In this document: in pieces, positions 56,110-64,000 of the stretch
Numbering within the stretch: the stretch's first letter is position 1
Layout of the letters: each line of letters starts with the position of its first letter
Source: Lineus longissimus
Taxonomy: Eukaryota; Nemertea; Pilidiophora; Heteronemertea; Lineidae
Assembly: GCF_910592395.1 (NCBI RefSeq)
Contig: NC_088323.1
Location: 11,519,501 to 11,583,500, forward strand
Length of the DNA: 64,000 nt
Reading direction: 5' to 3'
Notes under the pieces: model-generated
What the model was told of the DNA's origin: nothing
Seen by the model: only the letters and a program-made list of their open reading frames with translations
The model's database searches: none
Program-made: the position numbers and the translations under genes

Positions 56110-57428
56110 ATGGACATAAATTTGCATATTATAAGACAACATCATATGAATGACAATAACAGCGATGTAGATGAAATGTTCAGTTTTGATTTTAGTTGAT
56201 TTAGCGTAACATGGTGATTTCTACCGTCCCAAACCGAGAGTCACTGATTTTCAGCTTTTTTCCGATTGCTGCTGTACCCTCCAGCGAAATAACAGTGGTC
56301 AGTTAAATATGCAATGGGATATCTTAGAAGCCGATTTCAAGCCTTTAACATAAATATTTTCAAATTTGCATGCTCCACAGGCCCCTTTTTCCGTCGGATA
56401 TCAGATTTTAGGTAAACACTAAAAATGATGACCTTTTGACCTCTGTTGACCTCATCTTTGACCTCATTCGCATATTACCCCATGGACTTGTAGAGTAGCC
56501 CCGGCCAAACATTTTGATTGATAATTCACTTTTCTGTGATCATTCTATCAATAATCATGGCCATTTAGGTTTCCCCTACCCAAAACATGCCAAAATAGCT
56601 GTTTTTTTGCATTTTTGAAACTAGAGTCGTAGTTCCACCTATCATAAAACCCCGTGTTTTTTCAAGACCCGTGTCTTGGCCGTGTGTCAAAAAACCCAGG
56701 GCGCACTCACACCTATCAGTGGTGTTAGATAATGGTTAATAGCCCCGGCAACAGGTGTGCTGTAGGTGGGGAGCTCTCCTGTGTTTCTTTCCCGTTGGAG
56801 GGGAATTTCGCATGCGCAATACTGAGGCAACTACACCGCGCCATCTGTCGCCGGATCTTGGAATTTGCAATTGCCGCGTCTATTCAGATTCCACCTATCA
56901 AAAAACCTGTGTTGAACACGGGTCTAAATTAGCCCCCGATTAGCCCCATCGTGCTCGATGGGGCTAATAGACACGGGGATTTGACAAACGGGTCTATTTA
57001 GACACAGCAATTCATAGGTGTAAGCGCAAAAGACACGGGGATTTGATAGGGTGGAAGTACGACTTATGTCATGTGTTGTTTGCCACTGCATCCCCAAATT
57101 GGAAAATAGTTGAATATTGGTCAGTTAAATGTGCAATGGGATATCTGTGAAGCCTATTTTAAGCCTTTAACATAAATATTTTCAAATTTTAATGTTCCAC
57201 AGGAACCATAGTTATGACCATAGTTATGACTATTTTAGTTTCCCCTACCCAAAAACGGTGTCACCAAAATTGACCACTGCAACCAAGTTCAACACCCCAG
57301 CAAGGGTATTGAGTCCCTATATTTTCACTGTCAACATCCAAAAATTGAAAATTTAGGTAAAGTACTACAACTTAAGTACAATTTTGTCAATTTTGTTTGG
57401 GGGGTTAGCCCACTCAGCCCACGGACTA
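56110..57428 (-). repeat. Right terminal inverted repeat, interrupted by a MITE
   Basis: Complement of 49631-50670 with the same internal duplication. Its extra length is due to the 441-bp element at 56624-57064. Confidence 0.8.
56624..57064. mobile_element. MITE M4 (441 bp), TA duplication, empty site in the opposite arm
   Basis: Ends GAGTCGTAGTTCCACC and GGTGGAAGTACGACT (the right tip lacks the last base), with TA on each side (56622-56623, 57065-57066). The corresponding point in the left arm (about 50119-50138, 'cctagtttcaaaaa' in complement) is uninterrupted. The centre holds a 13-bp-arm hairpin (ATTAGCCCCATCG, 56939-56968). TA duplication suggests a Tc1/mariner-like partner. Confidence 0.85.
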
Positions 57429-57547
57429 TAATGTTTACATGTACATGTTTACATTTACAGGTATCACGTCACATAGAGAGTTATGGAGCTTGAAACCATC
57501 ATGAAAGGCCCAGTATCTCTCATATCAGCGAAACATTACCAAACATA

Positions 57548-58165
57548 CTCTAGCCTCACCGATCTAACACCGGTTCATTATCTCTGGGAATGACTGCCAC
57601 CCCACAATGCACATTGAACAGGCCAAGGCTCCAACATACCCGACTGGCTGACAACCTTTGATGCGAAATCAACACAAAAAACGCCAAGGCGATCAGCAAT
57701 GTTAGACAATTTGGTGTTGCCCCCCTATTGCTTGGCTATCTCAATTGAACAATGATGAATGGCATCGAACGACAAAATGCATTATACTCTAAAACCTCGA
57801 ATACAACCTCGCCCCCATTCACTGCAATGGACGAGGGATTCTAAAACCAATATAAACTAAAATATAAATTCTAAAGAAACGGCACAATGGGCCCTTTTAT
57901 TAGAAGAAATGGGCCTACTATAACCAGTGATGTTAATATCATTTCACTGTTAATGTCAGCCAAGATCAGAGAGTGATAATAACACATGCGACTCCATTGG
58001 CCCCTTCTATTGATACAATAATAATACCTGACCTATTGGCCTGTCCCCATTCAAAACCATTGTAATGATTGGGGGTGGAGCCTCATTCCTTGTATTCGAG
58101 GTTTTAGAGTATCTATGGGGGCTTGGCTCGCATATTAGTGTTAGATCGGTGAGTCTAGAGTGGTA
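57548..58165. repeat. ~0.6-kb inverted-repeat element
   Basis: Outer pair: 'tctagcctcaccgatctaac' near 57550 against 'gttagatcggtgagtctaga' near 58140. Inner pair: 'ctctaaaacctcgaataca' near 57786 against 'tgtattcgaggttttagag' near 58093. The centre is AT-rich and non-coding. Exact tips not resolved. Confidence 0.7.
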
Positions 58166-58739
58166 TATATGGCATGCCAGAAGCTGTTTTGCGGATAAAA
58201 GATCGAATTCTCAAGACCAACAGATGTTTCTAACCTGTTGCGGGTTCAGGATACCCATCCTTTGAGTTGAAAATCAACCATTATATCATCAGAAAGTGGT
58301 CCTTGAGATCTGGCACAACAATTTCTATGCTAAACTTTTGAGACAATTTCTCATTACGGCACCTGGTAACAATAAACATCAATAAACATTTTTGTCCAAA
58401 AAGTTTTATACTACACCTTATACAATCTACAACACAATATATGAATAAAACAAAACCTGTGTCTCAACAAAGGACGAGTAGTACATTTTAAACGAAAAGA
58501 AACGAAGTTGAGTAATAATAAATTGTTAACATCTTGATATGAAAGAACGGATAGAGCCTGGAGAATAAGATTTCCGAACAACCAAACGTTCTACAATATT
58601 TGGACTCATTCACCTAAAGGCCTACGCCGTTAGTTAAACATTTTGAATTAAAAAAATGTCCAATTGTGGAAATATATGAACCGGTACATACTAAGTATAA
58701 ATATCAACATTGCCGTTGTGGAGACTGATATACAAAAAG

Positions 58740-60056
58740 ATGAAATGGCCAGGGCCATTGTGCTCACCTCATGTGGAGGAAAGATGGATGAAGAGTATGG
58801 TATTGTGTCATGTAGTGTTAGGTTTGATGTAGGTCCAACCAATTACAATTTCCCCAAAATGGCCAATTTACAGTACATTTGACCTCTGTGACCTTGAAAA
58901 GGAGGCCTAACGGCAAATCAGATCGAACCAAACTTCGGTACCTGAGATCACCTGACCAATGGGTACATATGTACTTAATTTGTGATCAATAGTCATTGCG
59001 GTTAAGAAACGTGCCATAGTTACGGCCTGATGGCCAATTTACGCCATTTGACCTCTGTGACCTTGAAAAGTAGGTCAAATTGAAAACCTGTGTGACATAT
59101 ACTGTACGGTGCTTATGCAAGTATCAATTCGTGTCTTGTACCCCCCCCCCTCCTCAAGGGTACGACACCTTATCACCCTATAACGACATCTTAAGGCTCA
59201 AGCATCACCCTTTTTTCACCAAGGCTACTTTTTCTTTCGTCAAGACATCACCATCAACAATATATCAGTTATCACCATCATATAAAGTAACCGAACTAAT
59301 TTTACTGGGTAAGGCTGTATGTTCGACAAGACATAGACACATTAGCATCCTTATTCTTTCCAGCTTCGCCAAATTTTCACTGAAGGAAATATAAACACTA
59401 CTCAAGCATCGGCAAAGATTAGTGGTGATAGCTCAACTACCCTTGAGGAGGTGGGTACAAGAAACGAATTGATACTTGCATTAGATGTACCCATGATATC
59501 AAATTGGTGGCAATCGGGCAAGAAGTTAAAGAGTAATCACATTTTTTGAGGTTTTTGGATTTTGCCCCCTGGTGGTCAAGTGGTGAATCATATTGGACCG
59601 AACTTCGGTCCCTGAGATCACCTGACTAAGGGGTACATGTGTACCAAATTTAGGATAAATCGTCATTGCAGTTTAGAAACGTGCCATAGTTACATCCCAA
59701 CGGCCAATTTACGCCATTTGACCTCTGTGACCTTGAAAAGTACGTCAAATCAAAAACCCGTATGATATGTGATGTATCCTTGCTAGGAGTACCTACCATA
59801 ACAGTTTTATTGAAAACGGATCATTAATAGGAGACATATCACACTTTTTATGTTTTCAGTTTTGGCCCCTGGTGGCCAAGTCATGAACCAGACCGGACCG
59901 AAATTCAGTGTCAGAGTACCTCTGACCTAGGAGGTCATGTGTACAAAGTTTCAAGTTCATAGCACAAGCGGTTAAGAAACGTGCCACACAGGATACGGAC
60001 GACGACGACGACGGACACAGGGCTATCATATAGACTCCCCTAACGGTGAGCCAACT
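58740..60056 (-). repeat. R1 repeat, inverted, interrupted by MITE M5
   Basis: It starts with the terminal phrase 'atggccagggccattgtgctc' and contains about three internal units ('gacctctgtgaccttgaaaa' at 58882, 59053 and 59722). It ends in an ACGACGACGACGG tract and a degenerate head near 60045. Confidence 0.7.
59116..59480. mobile_element. MITE M5 (365 bp), TTA duplication with empty-site homologue
   Basis: TGCAAGTATCAATTCG at the left tip and its complement at the right tip. Inverted homology extends about 45 bp ('cctcctcaaggg' / 'cccttgaggagg'). TTA at 59113-59115 and 59481-59483. The R1 copy at about 1358-1410, read in complement, runs through the same point with a single TTA. A 3-bp TTA duplication is the habit of PIF/Harbinger elements. 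Confidence 0.9.
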
Positions 60057-60059
60057 ATG

Positions 60060-61440
60060 AATACCAAGTTTTAAAAAATGTGTACACATAATAACTGCAC
60101 TACGGCATTGTGTATTGGTGGATTTCTATTTAACTGGACCACAAGTAATTACGAGCGGCGTATCCCTTTAACATCAGATTTACAATAAAACTTTATGACT
60201 TCATACAGAAAGTAGCCATTGTCGGAATGACTTGGCATACACTGTAAACTGCTAAATTTCGAAGGGCTTATTAATTTCGCAGATTTGCAAAGAACAGGAC
60301 TTGCATTAATAAAAACCTCAACAAAATATTTTCTTATTAGAAATTTCATATTCCGTCAAAATGAAAGAATGACAGATGCGAAAGTTTTGGTTATTTTCTA
60401 CGAAATTTTAGCAAATTGCAAAAATAAAACAGCTTGAAAATTCGACAGTTTACAGCACACGGTGCCATGATGGAAACATCAACGATACCAACATCAGTCC
60501 AAGGAACCATGTAAATTCCTTGCAATAAACTCTTCAAAAACCTGAATTTAAATTTCAAAATGCCATGGGTTGGCACTAGCAGTAATCGAGATAGCTCATT
60601 ATCTGGACCTGAATCGTGTACATTAAATCTTAGAAGTACACAACCATCTTAAAGTTTTATTCATTCAATTCTGTGGAGGAAACATTTATCGCAGCTACTG
60701 CTAGTAAGGCCCAAGTCATTTAAAATGTATGCACAATCACATATATTCTGACTTTTCAGTACTACCTTCCTCTTGAGGGCATGTGCCCAGACCTCCGCTA
60801 GGGTACGTACGTACACATGGCCAAAATATCATTAGTCGACGCCAGTCTGTCAAAGTTGACGCTGTCATGCTGTGATACATTTAAACAATTTCAAACCTGT
60901 CTTTGTACAAATGTCATTTGATAACGTTCAAAAATGACAAAATCAATGAACTGTCAAAAACTCAAACTGATAATCTTATCTGTTTCATACTTATTCACAA
61001 TTTACAGTATATAAAATCTTTCAAATCCTATTTTCAATCCTCTCCACTCCTGTAAGCAAAATGGAGCTGACATATGCCCCCTTTATTGTGTACGTTCTTA
61101 GGAGTATTGCAGATTTCCAATTCCCGTTCGAAACATGTACCCTGATTGAATTTATGTATGACTGCATTCTCTATGAAGCCGCAGACGGAGTGTACTCGGT
61201 TGCCCATTCAGTCCCCTGTGACGCAAACTGGGTTCCCTCGGTTGAACCCTAGAAATCTCTGGCCGACGATCTTTTTAAATCGATCAAGGCGCCATCTAAT
61301 ATCATCTGAGAACACTAATTATTCATGATGCGAATGAAAGATGGCAAAGCGAGCGTTTGCCCATTATATAGCCTCGACTCGCTACTCTGTACATCGAGCC
61401 TATCACTAGTGCCCAGTGCCAAATCATCGGAGCCATTCAG
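60060..61440. other. No gene seen
   Basis: AT-rich. Short ORFs at 61061-61252 and 60391-60576 show no motif. Confidence 0.4.
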
Positions 61441-61445
61441 ATTGC

Positions 61446-61508
61446 TGGGTTAGGGGTTAGGGTTAGGGTTAAGGTTAGGATTAGGTTTAGGGCAAGGGTT
61501 AGGGTTAG
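61446..61508 (+). repeat. Degenerate interstitial telomere-like (TTAGGG)n
   Basis: About ten units, with perfect TTAGGG mixed with TTAAGG, TTAGGA and TTTAGGG variants. TTAGGG is the common animal telomere repeat. Flanking sequence is ordinary, so it is internal and not a chromosome end. Confidence 0.85.
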
Positions 61509-61574
61509 GCATACATTAGTGTATATCATACATGCAATACCCATCGGACGATTTGGCATGCGACAGACCTCCTA

Positions 61575-62345
61575 TGTGCAACTAAAAAAAACCAGGAATT
61601 CCACCCAAACACATTTAAGCTGAAACCATGATGAATGAAATGGCCAGGGGCCATTGTGCTCACCGTATAGATAGTTGGTGCTATAGATAGTTGGTGAATT
61701 CATCCAGGTTAAGAAACATTGTACATGTATAGTATATAGGTCAAACCAAAGTCGGTATGACATGTGATGTATCGTTGCTTGAAGTAAGTACCATAAGAAT
61801 ATCATCAAAAACTAGTCACTAATAAACGAGATATTGCACTTTTTACCTATTTTAGTTTTGGCCTCCTGGTGGCTAAGTTGAGTACCAGATCAGATCGAAA
61901 TTCGCTGTCCGAGGTAACATGACGTAGGGAGTCATGTGTACCAAATTTCAAGCTCATAGCTTTAGTGGTTAAGAAACGTGCCATAGTTACACTCAAACGA
62001 CCAATTTACACCATTTGACCTCTGTGACCTTGAAAAGCAGGTCAGATCAAAAACTCATATGAAATGTGATGTATCCTTGCTAGGAGAACCTACCATAAAA
62101 ATGCTATTGAAAACAAATCACTAATAAGCGAGATATCACACTTTCTAGGTTTTCACTTTTGGCCCCCTGGTGGCCAAGTTGAGAATCAGACCGGACTGAA
62201 ATTCAGGGTCAGAGGTCAGCTGACCTAGGGGGTCCTTTACACAAAGTCTCAAGTTCATGGCCTTAGGGGTTAACAAACGTTGCACAGTTATGCTCAAATG
62301 GCCCATTTACGCCATTTGACCTCTGTGACCTTGAGAAGTACGTCT
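61575..62345 (-). repeat. R1 repeat, inverted
   Basis: Terminal phrase 'aatggccaggggccattgtgctc' near 61640. Two well-kept internal units follow, with 'gacctctgtgaccttgaaaa' at about 62019 and 62320 and 'cccctggtggccaagttgag' at about 62162. The head is missing, and the copy is cut at about 62345. Confidence 0.7.
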
Positions 62346-62511
62346 GTGCCGTGATATTAGAGAATTCAACGCGTTCCGGAATGTCACGTTAACTCATTAC
62401 AGAAGTTGCTAGTTTTATCAGCCTCCATCAGATGGTGTGAGCATCTGACTATCGACTATTGATGCGACGTAACCCGAAATTACGTGCGTGTAGTTGCCAA
62501 CATTGAGCATC

Positions 62512-62595
62512 ATGTGGATCTCCGCTTTAGTATTCTTAGCCGCCTTGGCGGTTGCACCAGTGTCTTGTGATGATGATGATGATGATGATGTGACG
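62512..62595 (+). CDS. Possible first coding exon with signal peptide
   Basis: From ATG the frame gives a 19-residue signal-peptide-like start (MWISALVFLAALAVAPVSC), then seven aspartates and V-T. A donor-like GTAGGT follows exactly at a codon boundary (62596). Read on without splicing, the frame stops at about 62718 after a basic stretch. Small hydrophobic first exons ending in a donor are usual for secreted proteins, but no second exon could be identified. The aspartate run is a (GAT)n microsatellite, so chance remains possible. Confidence 0.35.
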
Positions 62596-63075
62596 GTAGG
62601 TCTGAAAATCGGCAGGTTAAATAGAGCCAATGCTTTTGCCCCCCCCTCCGAAAATAAACGCTGCAAGTTATTTGAATTTTTAAAAGTTAAAGTTAGGCAT
62701 ACATCTCTGCCCTATTAATACTGTTCGGGCTCCCCGGGTCGTGCACCATCTCTGGTACATGTCTTGTGAAGCACATCATTCAGTGTCCTGCAGACACTGT
62801 TGAAAGTATAGGCCCACTATGCCGACCGGGAGCAATCCGATCATCCCGTGTGGTTTTATCAGATGCTGCCATAACTACATGTAGGATGATACCTGAGCTT
62901 TTGACCATATACCGGACATGTGTAGCGGCACTCTCTGTACAATGTTTTAGGTCATGGGGCCGGATCGAGTAGCCAGCTTCGTGGAAGGCGCCGTGTGGGT
63001 GGATTTGATGGTGCATATTTCCTAAGGGACCATCTCAAAATTAATTGATGCCAAAAAAGACTAACAGTGTTTGTC

Positions 63076-63094
63076 GGGGGGGGGGGGGGGGGGG
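63076..63094. repeat. Poly-G run
   Basis: About 19 consecutive Gs. Its length could be unreliable in the assembly. Confidence 0.9.
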
Positions 63095-63382
63095 CTCTGT
63101 TCGTCTTATACATCATGTCAAGCCAATTGGGACGAATAGGGGTGGGTGATAATTCAAAGCCTTTTCCCCCTCAAAATTTGGAGACACCTTCCTGAGCGTG
63201 GAGATGTCTGTTTTAGGCTGATTGAAAGGGGGTAACACCCAGTACTACATGTACATACCCTCTGAAGATACCATGATCAAAAAGGTCAATTGGGGTGGGA
63301 TATCAGCTAGAAAATGTATCACTTATAGCTGCTTCATTGTACTGAGATCTGTTGTTTTAATGACCGTTGTTCTCCTTTTAAT

Positions 63383-64000
63383 ATGCAGGAATGCAGGGAG
63401 ACTTCATACCAGCCGAAATCATGCCCGAAAACGCTGGACGACCAGTTGTATCCAATTTTGGAAGAATTTCTGCAAGGGGGAGAACTGACCTGGTCAGAAT
63501 CAGTAAAACGTGGATCGCTGTATTTGCAAGCCTACAGAAGATACATGACCGGTGCTTTCTCCGTAGGTGTACGGTTCAATGTCATCATGGAAAGAGATGA
63601 AGAGCGCATCCTGGATCGTTCAACCGGAAAAATAATTCCGAAGACATCCGAGGTGTCATTGATCGTAAACCATTATTACAAGCTGTATAAGGGAGTTGCG
63701 TCTCGGCGGTTATCAAAAATAATATCCAAGGATTTTGCTGGAATGGGGGAGAGGATTGTCCGGCGGCACATGGATTCTTGTGAAGCCCATCACGTACGGA
63801 AGCCTATTTTCCTAAACAAAGCACCCTTGCGCCCGATACAAAGTAACATGGTGATGGAACGTATCCAAAGAGACCTAGTTGAACTCAGTAACATCCCAGC
63901 TGAGATTAATGAGCGCAAGTACATCTACGTACTCTCAGCTTTGGATGTCTTTTCCCGTTATGTTTGCTTGCGGCCTTTAACGAGTAAGACATCCACGCCG
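63383..64000 (+). CDS. Integrase-like protein (H2C2 / DDE, KRBA2- or Ginger-type), truncated by window edge
   Basis: The frame is open for 206 codons to the right edge with no stop. The N-terminal part has a helical LYPILEEFLQGG block, WSESVKRGS and YRRYMTG. A degenerate H2C2-like zinc region follows, with NHYYKLYKG and later a C-x-x-H (DSCEAHH). The integrase core then begins: RIQRDLVELS carries the likely first catalytic Asp, and YIYVLSALDVFSRYVCLRPL is the following core strand. Conservation of ALDVFSRY and absence of any stop suggest a live or recent gene. A pyrimidine-rich run and CAG end at 63388, so this may instead be an internal exon starting at 63389. The ATG at 63383 overlaps that acceptor. 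It is different from both gypsy relics. Candidates are a Ginger-type DNA transposon or a domesticated KRBA2-like integrase, and the rest of the core lies outside the window. Confidence 0.7.
   Translation, partial: MQECRETSYQPKSCPKTLDDQLYPILEEFLQGGELTWSESVKRGSLYLQAYRRYMTGAFSVGVRFNVIMERDEERILDRSTGKIIPKTSEVSLIVNHYYKLYKGVASRRLSKIISKDFAGMGERIVRRHMDSCEAHHVRKPIFLNKAPLRPIQSNMVMERIQRDLVELSNIPAEINERKYIYVLSALDVFSRYVCLRPLTSKTSTP

Larger units (their letters stand above)
49631..57428. mobile_element. Long-TIR DNA transposon, 7.8 kb, decayed coding core
   Basis: The outer 26 bp (TAGTCCGTGGGCTGAGTGGG...) are repeated exactly as the inverted tip at 57403-57428. Inverted homology continues inwards for about 1 kb on each side, to about 50670 and 56110. 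Between the arms lie coding fragments with P2X7-like, THAP, YHxxC/CxC and MADF signatures, which occur nowhere else in the window. I infer one large inverted-repeat DNA transposon. A target duplication is not certain: left flank TAAA, right flank TAAT, or a TA inside the tip. THAP transposases occur in P and Kolobok groups, but the other parts do not fit either well. Confidence 0.75.

Noticed and set aside
62418-62666. Minus-strand ORF with a poly-serine run
   Set aside because: Antisense reading of the (GAT)n tract; the + strand frame has the better coding features.
1-64000. rRNA, tRNA, snRNA or histone genes
   Set aside because: Looked for by eye on both strands; none recognised. A covariance-model search would be needed to exclude diverged small RNAs.

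Overview
This window looks like gene-poor, repeat-dominated DNA from an invertebrate animal nuclear genome. The evidence is a young Ty3/gypsy retrotransposon, relics of Bel/Pao and another gypsy element, THAP and MADF domain fragments, many short inverted-repeat elements, splice-acceptor-like sites and a degenerate interstitial TTAGGG tract. A marine invertebrate (mollusc/brachiopod-like or amphioxus-like) is my guess from the style of the dispersed repeats. The sequence does not settle the phylum. I see no rRNA, tRNA, CRISPR or bacterial-type operon.

Layout. 1-33 kb is a mosaic of dispersed repeat families. R1 has a hairpin head (TTAGCTCACC...), a (CGTC)n tract and ~306-bp internal units. 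R2 is a ~1.1-kb repeat, R3 a ~140-180-bp satellite-like repeat, R4 a ~0.7-kb repeat, and R5 a ~1.4-kb repeat present as two inverted copies. Within this mosaic lie a Bel/Pao relic (19.3-20.1 kb, +), a gypsy pol relic on the minus strand (23.9-27.05 kb) split by a ~1.7-kb insertion, and a foldback element (28825-31498) whose long arms are made of tandem sub-repeats and which is flanked by a 9-bp target duplication.

34483-45741 is a complete LTR retrotransposon with 243-bp LTRs (about 4 differences by eye), a TCCAA target duplication, a primer-binding-site candidate and a polypurine tract. Its order is leader, an intact SGNH-hydrolase-like ORF, gag, a textbook -1 frameshift signal (GGGAAAC, then a stem with a possible H-type pseudoknot), and pol. 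Pol is broken: a stop ends the frame before integrase, part of the integrase core is deleted, and there is a later frame change. Its leader carries a 3.4-kb array of four direct copies of a 442-bp inverted-repeat element separated by three ~549-bp spacers. A single 4-bp target duplication flanks the whole array.

49631-57428 is bounded by ~1-kb terminal inverted repeats. Between them are decayed coding segments: a P2X7-like N-terminal cysteine domain, a THAP zinc finger on the opposite strand, a large YHxxC/CxC-type protein relic and a MADF-like fragment. I read this as an old long-TIR DNA transposon of uncertain superfamily. 58-64 kb returns to R1 repeats, one of them split by a small element with a TTA duplication and an intact empty-site homologue elsewhere in the window. 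It ends with a possible signal-peptide exon (62512) and an open integrase-like reading frame that runs off the right edge (63383-64000).
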